DNA of 64,000 nt. Origin: Neobacillus rhizophilus (lineage in GTDB: Bacteria; Bacillota; Bacilli; Bacillales; Cytobacillaceae). A model generated the notes under the pieces. That model was not told the DNA's origin and made no database searches. It was given only the letters and a program-made list of their open reading frames with translations. The DNA lies in assembly GCF_018343535.1 (NCBI RefSeq), contig NZ_JAGYPF010000004.1:393666-457665 (forward strand), in the 5' to 3' direction. A program made the position numbers and the translations under genes. Within the stretch, counting starts at the first letter, position 1, and each line of letters opens with the position of its first letter. This document shows positions 18,839 to 28,700 of this stretch, one piece after another.

Positions 18839-19935
18839 GATTTCTTATTGCTCCAATCGTTTTGAATTTCTTTTAATGCCGGCCACTTAGATTGGTCAGT
18901 ATCGACAATGGTTCTAATTAGTTGAGAAGTTGTTTCATTTAAAAATATTTCTGGTTCATATAGTACTTCTTTGACATTTTTATAAAATTCATTAGGAAGT
19001 GACATATCAATCATTAAGATGTCATATAGTTCTGGACTAATTGGATGTGCTTCGTGATAAGCTTGAATCATTTCACGCATCCACGTTACATCCCATCTAT
19101 ATAAATCTGCCATGGTACCTGTAATCAATTTCCTTAAGTCACGTATTGGAAGATCATATGCCACTCCGTCCAGGTCAATAATCCACATACCGTTCGGTCC
19201 CATTTGCCCATTTGACCAGCCGTAATCCTGATGTACTAACCCCCAACTAGTATTTCCAAGTTTTGTTAGTTCTGGGTATTGTGACTGATTAAGTGCTTCC
19301 ACACTTCTCTTTCCTTGTTCTTCAAATAGATCCACAACATTTAATAGGTCCTGACTTGCAGGCATTGAACTATATGCTTTGGCTGTTGTTCGGAACCAAT
19401 CCATTTTCGTTACGATTTTTTTATAGCTTTTTGGCCATTTATACAACCTCGAAGCAATTTCAGCCCCAGCAGGAGGTAAATACCCCTGAGTTAATCGATG
19501 AAATTCACCAAGTGCATAGCAAAGTTGTTTTGCGCCTTCTAAATCCTTTGTTACAGGAGTTAGTGGTTCAATCCACTCCGCAACAAACCACAACTTTCCT
19601 CCAGCCTGTACGTAATCCTCACCGGATTTAGTGGTGATAATCGCTGGTACCCTTGCATTTTTTTCATCCACCAAATATCTTTGTGCACCAAGACTGAACA
19701 TACTTCTTGTTGGTCTTCGATGGAGAAGCTTAAAGCTTTTTGGCCCTGAATTGGTCTCCAGCTTCCAGATAGCTCCACCCTTGTCAGGCTTTGTTGTGAC
19801 CACTTGCATGCTATTGACTTTTAAATTGTATTGTTTCAGTACTTCCAATCCTATATCATTGATATAATCTGGAACATAAAATTCTCCATGAGTTAGTTCG
19901 TCCACTTCCCATGGTACAATTACTTGATTCTCCAC
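18835..19935 (-). CDS. cotS: CotS/YutH-type spore coat protein (aminoglycoside phosphotransferase fold)
   Basis: A 366-residue protein with a kinase-like fold: N-terminal lobe (GGAIWKLETNSGPKSFKLL), LVHQDYGWSNGQM as catalytic loop (HxDx4N) and WIIDLDGVAYDLP as metal-binding segment. CotS-family proteins are inner/outer coat components needed for coat polysaccharide. GTG 19935 is preceded by AAAGGAG with 10-bp spacing. It overlaps the cotSA-like gene by 4 bp. Expression in the mother cell is likely, but I could not fix a sigma-E or sigma-K promoter. Confidence 0.85.
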   Translation of the reverse strand: MENQVIVPWEVDELTHGEFYVPDYINDIGLEVLKQYNLKVNSMQVVTTKPDKGGAIWKLETNSGPKSFKLLHRRPTRSMFSLGAQRYLVDEKNARVPAIITTKSGEDYVQAGGKLWFVAEWIEPLTPVTKDLEGAKQLCYALGEFHRLTQGYLPPAGAEIASRLYKWPKSYKKIVTKMDWFRTTAKAYSSMPASQDLLNVVDLFEEQGKRSVEALNQSQYPELTKLGNTSWGLVHQDYGWSNGQMGPNGMWIIDLDGVAYDLPIRDLRKLITGTMADLYRWDVTWMREMIQAYHEAHPISPELYDILMIDMSLPNEFYKNVKEVLYEPEIFLNETTSQLIRTIVDTDQSKWPALKEIQNDWSNKKS

Positions 19936-20323
19936 TGTAGCACCGCTCCTTTTGGAGTAACTTATACTTTTACAGATTATTAACGAAAAGCTATTTGAAA
20001 AATAACAAACTTTGTTTTGACCAATTCCAGTTACTTATCATTAATATGCTTTTTGTACAAAAATGTACAAGTTAAAAGCGGATTTGAGTGTACTTCATTC
20101 AAAAAATAAATTATTTTATTAGAACGGTAATTCGCCATTTTAACAATGAGTTTGTCCCGCTATATCGGATTAGTAAAGTTGGTCAAATCATGTTGTATGT
20201 AATAACCAAGATGAGGTAATGGAGTTTTAAGAATGAATTATCCTTGTACGATCTCATCTAATAATTCCAAAAGAAAATAATTTAGTTTATAATACGGCTA
20301 TCATATTTTTTTAGGGGTTATTT
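19936..20323. other. 388-bp divergent intergenic region with a small palindrome
   Basis: Promoter region between the divergent cotS-like and amj-like genes. It contains a perfect inverted repeat, TTGTACA-AAAA-TGTACAA (20053-20070), that could be an operator, and a longer pairing AGATGAG/CTCATCT (about 20210-20255). No gene or terminator is visible. Confidence 0.45.
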
Positions 20324-21139
20324 ATGGGACTAATTTCAGGTAAAGTAATTATTATCGCTCTGTTTTTATTGATCATTACAATGATTGAAACATTAGCTTA
20401 TTCAACAAGAATTTCAGGAGCAAGAGTAAGATTAATCGCCACTGCTTTATCTTTGTTTAGTACACTGGTGATTGTTTCAAGGTTTTCTACAATGATTCAA
20501 CAACCTCTTACAGCAAAACTTATTGCAGAAGCACCTGATGTAAACAAATTGCACTTTATAGAGGAACAATATAGGATCTTAATAGCTGTAACCTCCATAG
20601 GGGTTTTGTTGGGGATACTTTTATTTCCGACGTTCATCAATATCTTTTCAAGAGCCATTGTTCAACTTTCAAATCAACGTGGTTCAATCATTGCGCTGTT
20701 TGTTCATCAATTCAATCGAAATGGCTTAAGAAAAGTTTTTATGTGTTTAAGGATGCCGAGATTTGCATATCTGAAGGGAATTACATTAAAAACCATTCCA
20801 AAACGGCTCTTTGTGATTAATGTCATCATTTCAGCTGTTTTTACGATTGGTGTTCTATCTTCAATTTATGCTTCAATGTTAGTTCCTAAAGATTATGCTC
20901 AGGCAGCATTGATGTCATCTGGAATTATAAATGGTATAGCAACGATTCTTTTGACATTGTTTATTGACCCCAAAGCGTCGGTGTTAGCTGATAGAGTAAT
21001 GAAAAAGCAAACCGATTACATTTACTTAAAAAGCTATTCTCTGACAATGATAAGCTCTAAATTCTTGGGAACAATTGTTGCTCAACTACTATTTATCCCT
21101 GCAGCATATTATGTAGCTTGGTTTGCTAAGTGGATTTAA
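20324..21139 (+). CDS. amj: Lipid II flippase Amj
   Basis: A 271-residue polytopic membrane protein. The N-terminus (IETLAYSTRISGARV near 22-36) and the C-terminal TDYIYLKSYSLTMISSKFLGT match Amj (YdaH, DUF2837), the alternative lipid II flippase that backs up MurJ in B. subtilis. In that species it is sigma-M controlled; I could not assign an ECF promoter here. Terminator at 21168. Confidence 0.88.
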   Translation: MGLISGKVIIIALFLLIITMIETLAYSTRISGARVRLIATALSLFSTLVIVSRFSTMIQQPLTAKLIAEAPDVNKLHFIEEQYRILIAVTSIGVLLGILLFPTFINIFSRAIVQLSNQRGSIIALFVHQFNRNGLRKVFMCLRMPRFAYLKGITLKTIPKRLFVINVIISAVFTIGVLSSIYASMLVPKDYAQAALMSSGIINGIATILLTLFIDPKASVLADRVMKKQTDYIYLKSYSLTMISSKFLGTIVAQLLFIPAAYYVAWFAKWI

Positions 21140-21167
21140 TAGATCGATTATATTCATTAAATTTAAA

Positions 21168-21203
21168 AATACTGTCTTCCTTATAGGGATACAGTATTTT
21201 TAT
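21168..21203 (+). terminator. Terminator after amj
   Basis: ATACTGT/ACAGTAT stem and TTTTTATTTT tail; near-copy of the terminator at 9361-9396. Confidence 0.75.
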
Positions 21204-21299
21204 TTTGCCTTCTATATATTGGAATAGGTATTATTTTAATATGATAGTTTAGTGGAGGATTTGAAACAGGATGCAATTTGACCAGGAGGGGTTATATGT

Positions 21300-22280
21300 A
21301 TGGCAATTGAAAATAAATTGACTAAAAAATTATATCGACGACTGATATTGCGATATTTATTTTTTGGAAGTAAAAGCAGTTTGTTTATCCTTCTACTATA
21401 TATCATGTGGTGGAGAATTCTGTACACCATTACAAAAATAGGACAAATGAAAACAAATATTCCGATTTTTTTAGGTATCAGCTTTCTGCTATTATTAATG
21501 TTTATCCATATTATTGTTACTTATCGTAAGCTAGTGAAAAGAGAGATAAACGAAGATTTAAAAATTGTTAAGCCTGTTCATCCAAACTTTTGGAAATGGA
21601 CGGTTATTCTCTTTTCATTGGTTACGATGGTTGGAGGATATTATGTTGGCTCGAATGCTGTCAATTTTAACGGGGCATTAGCCTGGAAAATCCAGGAGTT
21701 GAAAACAGAGACACGAGTCAAGCTAGAGAATGATAATTTTTACGCAGCAAAGCTAGATGGAATACTGGATTCTGTAAAAGAGAAGATGGAGCTGGAACCG
21801 TATTTAATGACCAATGATTTAAAAATAGACTTTGAAAAGGATGGGACAATCACAGACATTTATATGTATGTTTATGGGTTTGACCAAGACCGGAAACTAC
21901 AATCAGGATATTTAATTTATTTTGATAAAACAAAGAGCAATAAGGTTAAGATCCATAAACAAGATTGGCATGGGGAAGGAACAACGGTTTATGATCCGAA
22001 CAACGATTTATCGATTGTTATCAATATGCTAAAATGGATACCCGTTAAAGATGAAGTAAAACGGTGGAATGAAGAGCATTATGCTGTCATGTATAAAGGA
22101 ATAAGAAACTGGGGGATTATTCGGGAGGGGATTCGCTATATGGATGAAAAAGGTAAGGTTATTCCTTCCATATCTGCTCCAGGAAACTCGGGACCAACCA
22201 TCTCCTTATACGTTCCAGGCAAGGAGGATATGATTACTCCACAGCGTTATATCTATAATCCATTTTTTCATGAAGAGTAA
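21300..22280 (+). CDS. Hypothetical membrane protein, 326 aa
   Basis: Three hydrophobic helices in the first 125 residues (about 26-42, 55-73, 97-117), then an extracytoplasmic domain of about 200 residues. No family recognised. It sits 30 bp upstream of the beta-propeller protein in the same orientation; the two are probably an operon and may form one surface complex (inference). RBS AGGAGGGG. Confidence 0.65.
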   Translation: MAIENKLTKKLYRRLILRYLFFGSKSSLFILLLYIMWWRILYTITKIGQMKTNIPIFLGISFLLLLMFIHIIVTYRKLVKREINEDLKIVKPVHPNFWKWTVILFSLVTMVGGYYVGSNAVNFNGALAWKIQELKTETRVKLENDNFYAAKLDGILDSVKEKMELEPYLMTNDLKIDFEKDGTITDIYMYVYGFDQDRKLQSGYLIYFDKTKSNKVKIHKQDWHGEGTTVYDPNNDLSIVINMLKWIPVKDEVKRWNEEHYAVMYKGIRNWGIIREGIRYMDEKGKVIPSISAPGNSGPTISLYVPGKEDMITPQRYIYNPFFHEE

Positions 22281-22309
22281 GTTTATATTTGAATGAAGGA
22301 TGAATTCCA

Positions 22310-23620
22310 TTGAAAACAACGAAAAGTAGGTTAATAATTTTTAGTTCTATATTAATTGTTCTCTTCATTATCTTTCAACTGTTTAATGGGGATCATGAAA
22401 ATCCCAATACGAAACCAGTCGAAGTAAAAAAGGAAGATATAAATATTAAACTCCCTTATACAATTCAAGTAGAAGAAAGTGATCAAAAACCAGAAACGAT
22501 TGCTTACCGAATCTGGTTTGATTTCATGAATCAGTTAGAGAGTGAAGGTGCGATTGCGAGTAAGAGCTTTACTAGATTTACGAAGTTATCGGGAGATGAG
22601 AACTATTTTATAGCGGCGGTTGTGTTTCAAGTTCAGTTACCTGAAGGAACACCAAAAATCGATTACGGTTGGGGAAAGATGCAGGATGACCGAGTCGTTC
22701 CTAATATCGTTTGGAAACTAAGCATCAAAAAGGAAGAAAATTTAACGTACACATTAACAAATATTGAAAGAATAACCGATACGCAAATTGGGCTGCCACC
22801 TGTTCAAATGATGGAAGAATATCGAAAGAAAGCCGGAATCGAGGAACCCTCGAAAAGCATAAAGTATGAGATTAAGGATGATAAGCTTAGGGTCACTTAT
22901 GATGGTGGTGAAAAATGGAGAGTAGTTCCTGTTGCGGTTGAAAATTTATTAAGCAGTGGACTGGGCGGTACGGACCAACAATTAATGAATGGCAGCTATG
23001 TGATTACACCGGAGATAACTGCGTTTGTACTTAACAAGGGGTTGACGGTTCTGGTTAGTCGGGATAAAGGGAAATCCTGGAATGAAGTGTTGGTTTCGGA
23101 CCAGCTGCCATCTTTGAGGCTGCGATTACTGGGGTTCACATCGGACAAGGATGGCTTTCTTATCGTGACAGGTGATAAAACGATGAGTTGGGAGGCACAC
23201 TTTGTATTTAAAACAAACGATGGCGGAGAGACCTGGTACAACGCCGGATCTGTTAAGGATGTCTATTCCTTAGTGACAGACGGAGGGTTTATTGACGATC
23301 AATTAGGGTTCATCTCCTTTGGTGAATTACGATATGAAGCACAGTCGCCAATTCCAAATCTATATCGGACAATCGATGGTGGAGCAAACTGGGAACGTGT
23401 AGAGGTTCCGATACCGGAAGAATATCAGGGATACTTCACAATAGCAGAGATTCCTACCTTTCACGGAACGGAGGGAACTTTGTTAGTGAATCAAGGTCCA
23501 CAAGGTGATTATTTGGGTGGAAAGGTATTGGCAAAGTTCACCTCACAGGATCAAGGGAAGACATGGTCTTTCGCTGGTTTAGTCGATCCGGATGGGGTAC
23601 TTCGTGATAGAAAAAATTAA
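22310..23620 (+). CDS. Membrane-anchored BNR/Asp-box beta-propeller protein
   Basis: A 436-residue protein with an N-terminal anchor (9-25), a unique domain to about 190, and a C-terminal propeller with at least four Asp-box motifs: SRDKGKSWNEV, TNDGGETWYNA, TIDGGANWERV, SQDQGKTWSFA. Such repeats occur in sialidases, sortilins and Ycf48-like assembly factors; sialidase catalytic residues are not evident, so a binding or scaffold role is more likely. TTG start with GAAGGATG upstream. Confidence 0.75.
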   Translation: MKTTKSRLIIFSSILIVLFIIFQLFNGDHENPNTKPVEVKKEDINIKLPYTIQVEESDQKPETIAYRIWFDFMNQLESEGAIASKSFTRFTKLSGDENYFIAAVVFQVQLPEGTPKIDYGWGKMQDDRVVPNIVWKLSIKKEENLTYTLTNIERITDTQIGLPPVQMMEEYRKKAGIEEPSKSIKYEIKDDKLRVTYDGGEKWRVVPVAVENLLSSGLGGTDQQLMNGSYVITPEITAFVLNKGLTVLVSRDKGKSWNEVLVSDQLPSLRLRLLGFTSDKDGFLIVTGDKTMSWEAHFVFKTNDGGETWYNAGSVKDVYSLVTDGGFIDDQLGFISFGELRYEAQSPIPNLYRTIDGGANWERVEVPIPEEYQGYFTIAEIPTFHGTEGTLLVNQGPQGDYLGGKVLAKFTSQDQGKTWSFAGLVDPDGVLRDRKN

Positions 23621-23683
23621 ATAGTAAAGGTTTTATGGAGGATTTCTTTGTCATGAGGAATGCTCTTTTTTTTGAAATTATCA

Positions 23684-23746
23684 TTATGCGACAGTAACAA
23701 CGGCTTATGCGACAGTAACAGCAGATTATACGACAGTAGACCTTTC
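23684..23746. repeat. Three tandem 21-bp repeats
   Basis: TTATGCGACAGTAACA recurs at 23684 and 23705, with a diverged third copy TTATACGACAGTAGA at 23726. Noncoding, just downstream of the propeller gene. Confidence 0.7.
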
Positions 23747-23872
23747 TCAATAAAATAGTCGATTTCAAAGTTTGGTATCTTTGTCCAGTAAATACAAAAT
23801 ATTCGGAACTTTCAACAACAAGTTTAGCGTTTGATACCAATTGTTGTAGAAATATTACTATGCTATTCTACT

Positions 23873-23886
23873 TGTAAGCGCTTTCG
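23873..23886 (+). promoter_or_regulatory. Catabolite response element (cre) upstream of the MHS transporter
   Basis: TGTAAGCGCTTTCG matches the CcpA consensus TGWAANCGNTNWCA at every specified position except the last base. It lies 155 bp before the transporter start, suggesting CcpA control. Confidence 0.65.
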
Positions 23887-23896
23887 ATATAGGTAA

Positions 23897-23948
23897 AACA
23901 AAACGTCGTTTTGTTATTTTTTTGCCTTTGGAACCTAGTTTCCAAAGG
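23897..23948 (+). terminator. Two successive hairpins upstream of the MHS transporter
   Basis: First hairpin: AACAAAACG/CGTTTTGTT followed by ATTTTTTT, a good intrinsic terminator (23897-23923). Second: CCTTTGGAA/TTCCAAAGG (23925-23948) with a weak T tail. They lie between the cre site and the gene, so they either end an upstream transcript or attenuate the transporter. Confidence 0.6.
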
Positions 23949-24027
23949 TCTTTAAATAACTATAATTATCTGAATTGTATGAATAGTTTGTTTGATAGTC
24001 GATTTGTAAACAAGGGGGTAATACTAG

Positions 24028-25329
24028 GTGGAAGTCCAACAAAAAGCCAAAAATACGATAGAAACGAAGAAAGTCAGTTACTCGGACGTAAAGAAAGTTG
24101 TTTTTGGAGCAGGCATGGGGAATTTAATTGAATGGTTTGATTACGCTTCATACGGATATCTAGCAACTGTCATCGCTGCAGTCTTCTTTGCCCCCGGGAA
24201 CGATCGAGCCGCATTGCTAGGTACATTCGGGGTGTTTGCCATCTCTTTCATAGCAAGGCCAATAGGGGGAATCGTTTGGGGACATTTTGGTGACAAGCTT
24301 GGGCGAAAGCGGATCTTGACTCTTACGATCATCATGATGTCACTTGGGACATTTCTAATTGGGCTAATTCCCAGCTATGCTACGATAGGAATGGCCGCAC
24401 CCGCGTTACTTCTTCTCTGCCGTCTTGTTCAAGGTTTTTCGGCATCGGGTGAATATGCTGGAGCTTCCTTGTTTATTGCCGAATATGCCCCGAGTTCACG
24501 CCGGGGACTACTTGTCAGTGTTGTGCCGGCGAGTACCGCTGCAGGACTGTTAATAGGGGCTTTGACCGCGGCAGGTCTTGAATTCTCTCTAAATCAGGAT
24601 GCTTTGCACAGCTGGGGATGGCGTATTCCCTTTCTTGTATCAGGACCTCTAGGTTTAATCGCCTTGTATTTGCGGACGAGAGTTGAAGAAACGCCTGCTT
24701 TTAAAGAGATGGACCATGAAAAGCCCCAGGATCCTGTTTTCGAGAGCATTCGTCAGAACTGGAGAAAGATCATTGTTGCTTTCGGAGTAATCTGCCTCAA
24801 TGCCGTTGGTTTTTATACTATTCTTAGCTACATGCCCACCTACCTTACTAATGAGTTGGGCTTTGACAGTGTTAAATCAATTCTGTCGACCATCGCTTCA
24901 CTTGGAACTTATGTAATTTTTCTACCTATTGTTGGTACACTTGCAGATCGCATAGGAAGGAAGCCAGTGTTGATTGGAGCCAGTTTATTGTTTATTTTGT
25001 TTTCCTATCCGGCCTTCATGCTTCTTCCTTTGGGAGGAGTATACGCCGTGTTAGCACAGATCTTCCTTGGGGCTATATTGGCCGGAAATGATGGTGTGCT
25101 CGCCACGTTCTTATCAGAGATGTTCCCAACCTCTGTACGCTTTACGTGCTTTGGATTGTCTTTCAACTTGGGTAACGCCATCTTTGGCGGAACTGCACCA
25201 TTCATTGCTACATTTCTCATTCTTCAAACAAACAACAAATTTGCACCTGCCTTCTACTTAATCGCCGCTTCCTTAATAGCATTTATTGCTTTGTTAAAAA
25301 CCAAGGAAACGGCGAACAAGTCTCTATAA
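24028..25329 (+). CDS. MHS-family MFS transporter (metabolite:H+ symporter)
   Basis: A 433-residue, 12-helix transporter of the MHS group (ProP, ShiA, KgtP relatives): GNLIEWFDYASYGYLA (about 31-46), GHFGDKLGRKRIL and RLVQGFSASGEYAGA are diagnostic. Likely imports an organic acid or osmolyte; substrate undetermined. GTG start with AAGGGGG 8 bp upstream. The cre site implies repression by preferred sugars. Confidence 0.85.
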   Translation: MEVQQKAKNTIETKKVSYSDVKKVVFGAGMGNLIEWFDYASYGYLATVIAAVFFAPGNDRAALLGTFGVFAISFIARPIGGIVWGHFGDKLGRKRILTLTIIMMSLGTFLIGLIPSYATIGMAAPALLLLCRLVQGFSASGEYAGASLFIAEYAPSSRRGLLVSVVPASTAAGLLIGALTAAGLEFSLNQDALHSWGWRIPFLVSGPLGLIALYLRTRVEETPAFKEMDHEKPQDPVFESIRQNWRKIIVAFGVICLNAVGFYTILSYMPTYLTNELGFDSVKSILSTIASLGTYVIFLPIVGTLADRIGRKPVLIGASLLFILFSYPAFMLLPLGGVYAVLAQIFLGAILAGNDGVLATFLSEMFPTSVRFTCFGLSFNLGNAIFGGTAPFIATFLILQTNNKFAPAFYLIAASLIAFIALLKTKETANKSL

Positions 25330-25419
25330 TGATGAGGGAAAGGAGGGCATCCATTTTCGTGGCTGCCCCCCAATAATATGAATCTTTGACCACCATACCA
25401 TTTCTACTGATTTAGGTTG

Positions 25420-25449
25420 ATACGACGGCTTATACCGTCGTATTTTTTT
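25420..25449 (+). terminator. Rho-independent terminator
   Basis: Stem ATACGACGG/CCGTCGTAT with a T7 tail, 90 bp after the MHS gene. Confidence 0.85.
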
Positions 25450-25584
25450 GTTTGAGTAAAATATGTATCAATGATTATTACGCTAGCAGATAGTCTATAT
25501 AAGAAGGAAGGTCTAGGTACTTGTTCTCATTAAGAAGAAATTGGAAAATATTATAATAAGTTTAAAGAATTCAATATTTTCTTT

Positions 25585-25634
25585 TGTAAAAATTGTTAAC
25601 GCCTTGTTTTGTGAGGGTTAAAATTCAGTTAAAC
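25585..25634 (+). promoter_or_regulatory. Pho-box-like direct repeats upstream of the secreted nuclease
   Basis: Hexamers at exact 11-bp steps: TGTAAA (25585), TTAACG (25596), TTTTGT (25607), TTAAAA (25618), TTAAAC (25629). Three match the PhoP half-site well, two poorly. Weaker than the box at 9522 but with the same phase and the same kind of target gene. Confidence 0.55.
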
Positions 25635-25709
25635 GAAAGGAAATAACTAGAAGAAATGGTAAATTGGTAGTATACCTCTAGTGCTTCCTACAAGAGAAAG
25701 GAGGATATA

Positions 25710-25757
25710 TTGATAGATTTAGAAGATTATTTGGAAGTACTATTTTATAGAGGGTAA
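25710..25757 (+). CDS. Possible 15-residue leader peptide
   Basis: TTG-initiated MIDLEDYLEVLFYRG is preceded by a near-perfect GAAAGGAGGATATA and ends 30 bp before the nuclease start. The RBS is stronger than needed for chance, but no family or attenuation hairpin was found. Confidence 0.35.
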   Translation: MIDLEDYLEVLFYRG

Positions 25758-25787
25758 TAAATAAACAAATTTAAAGGAGGAACGCAC

Positions 25788-28700
25788 GTGGAGAGGCTTA
25801 GAAAACAGCTATTTGCGATAACGACAATGTTTGTCATGTTGATTAGCATGGTTCTCCCATTTCGGGCACAAGCGGCTGAACCTATTACGGTTGCTCAGGC
25901 AATTGCAAATAATACGGGGACAGCCACAGTGACAGGGTATATTGTAGCTTATACAACAGGTGGCGGTGGTGGGAAAGCTACATATGATTTTGATGCACCA
26001 TTTAAAGATGATTTTAACTTCGCCATTGCAGATAGCCCTACGGAAAGAGACGCAACGAAAATACTGCCCGTTCAAATCCCAAGTAGTTTCCGTTCAAACT
26101 TTGGATTATTTACGAATCCCTCGATCGTAGGAAAAAAGGTTTTTGTTACGGGTTCACTTGAAGCTTATTTTTCAGTACCTGGTCTAAAATCTCCATCGGC
26201 CATTTCGTTTGATGGCACAACACCACCTCCAGATGAACCCGGAAATGGCGAAACAGGTTTAAAGATTCGCGATATTCAAGGTCAATCTCATACTTCACCA
26301 TATAAAGATAAAAATGTAGCAGATGTACCTGGAATCGTAACCTACGTAGTAGACGGCAGCAATTTTTACATGCAGGATCCAAACCCAGATAACAACTCTA
26401 ATACGTCAGAAGGTATTCTCGTTTACAAGCCGTCTCACGGTGTGGCTGTGGGGGATAGCGTAACGGTTTCGGGACTTGTCAAAGAGTGGGTACTAGATGG
26501 ATATGCAGAGAAGCTGCAAACCGATTTAGCGATGACAGAAATTAATGCCCAATCTGGCAAGGTTACTAAGGTTTCTGGTGGAAATCAGCTTCCGGCTCCG
26601 ATCGTAATCGGTAGGGACGCAATTCCGCCAACTTCTGTCATCGACAACGATCAATTCGGGACATTTGACCCGGCAGAGGATGGCATCGATTTTTATGAAA
26701 GCCTTGAAGGGATGCTTGTTTCCATCGAAAATCCAACTGTAACAGGACCACAGAAATATGGAGAAGTACCTGTCATTACTGGTCAAGTGGATGGAAAAGC
26801 ATATACAAAAGAAGGAACTCCGCTTTTAACAAAAGTAAATCAAAATCCTGAAAAAATGCTCCTTCAGCTTGATGACCGCGAGTTTGTAACGAAAGCGGGG
26901 GACTCCTTTGATGGAACTGTCACAGGAGTGGTCAGCTATACGTTTAGTAACTTTAAGATTCTCACAAAAGCAGCTAATCTACCTAACCTAGTAGAACGAC
27001 CAAGAACGAATGAAGTCACGACGATACAAAAGGAAGAAGACAAACTAACCATCGCAGGCTACAATATCGAAAACTTTGTAGCAACAGATACTGCCAAACG
27101 CGATAAGCTGGCAAAATCGATGGTCGAGAACTTAGGTTCTCCCGATATCATTGGTCTAGTTGAGGTGCTTGACGAAAGCGGGGAAACGAATAACGGTGTT
27201 GTCAAAGCGGATGCAAACTACAAGGCATTAAGCGATGCCATCAAAGGCTTTGGCGGACCAACCTATGCTTGGACCGAAATTGCTCCAGTTGACGGGAAAG
27301 ACGGTGGAGTACCAGGAGGAAATATTCGTGTAGGATATCTATACAATCCTGCTCGTGTGACTCTTAACCAGGCCCCTAAGGGAAATGCCACAACGGCTGT
27401 TGCCTATGAAAATGGTTCTCTAACCTTAAACCCTGGCCGCATTGACCCAACAAATGCTGCATTCAACAGCAGCCGTAAGCCGCTTGCAGCTGAGTTTACT
27501 TTCCAAGGAGAAGAAGTCATTGTCATTAACAATCACTTTAACTCAAAAGGCGGCGATGAACCTTTATTTGGAAAAAATCAACCGCCACACCTTGAGAGTG
27601 AAGCACAGCGTGTACAAATTGCGAGGATTGTTAATAACTTTGTCTCTGACATAAAGGCAAAGAACGAGGATGCAAATGTAGTGGTATTAGGTGACTTGAA
27701 CGATTTTGAGTTTTCAGCACCACTAGCAGCATTAAAAGGTGATGATTTAACGAACTTAGTTGAAACCCTGCCTGCTTCTGAAAGATACACTTATAACTAT
27801 CAAGGAAATGCACAAGTGTTGGATCATATTTTAGTATCCAATAATTTAGCTAAATCAGCTAAACTGGATATCGTGAACTTTAACTCACCGTATATGGAAG
27901 AACATGGACGCGCTAGTGATCATGATGCATTAGTTGCCCAGTTAGATTTAGCCGTAGAAAAAGGACCATTCACGATGTCACTTCTTCATACAAACGATAC
28001 ACATGCATATGTAGAGCAATTCCCACGACTGATTACGGCTGTGAACGAAGTGCGTTCCCAGAAGGAAAATAGCCTGTTGCTAAATGCAGGGGATGTGTTC
28101 TCAGGAACATTGTATTTCAGACAGTATCTAGGTCTAGCAGACTTGTATTTTATGAATCAACTAGGTTTTGATGCCATGACTCTTGGAAATCATGAGTTCG
28201 ATAAGGATTCGGCCACTCTTGCGAACTTTATCAAGCAGGCAGAATTCCCAATTGTTTCTTCCAACGTTAACATGACAAAGGATCCGGATTTAGGACCACT
28301 ATTCCATAACTCAATCGGCGGAACGAATGAACATGGAGAAATCTTCCCAGCCATTATTAAAAAGGTGGATGGAGAAGAAGTAGGTATTTTTGGATTAACA
28401 ACAGAAGATACAACATTCCTAGCGAATCCTGCTGATGACATTGTATTTGAAAATGCAGTCGAAAAAGCCAATGAGACAGTCGAAATGCTTGAAGCACAAG
28501 GTGTAAACAAAATTATTGCTTTATCCCACTTAGGCTATCAACCAGATTTGGATTTAGCAAAGAAGGTAGACGGTATTGACGTCATTGTTGGCGGGCATTC
28601 CCATACAAAACTAGATGCTCCAGTGGTTGTAGATAAAGCGGAACCGACACTAATTGTCCAAGCTAACGAGTATTTAAAATACCTTGGTGTTGTTGATGTA

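Noticed and set aside
20210..20255. Riboswitch upstream of amj
   Set aside because: Only one long-range 7-bp pairing; no known class motif.
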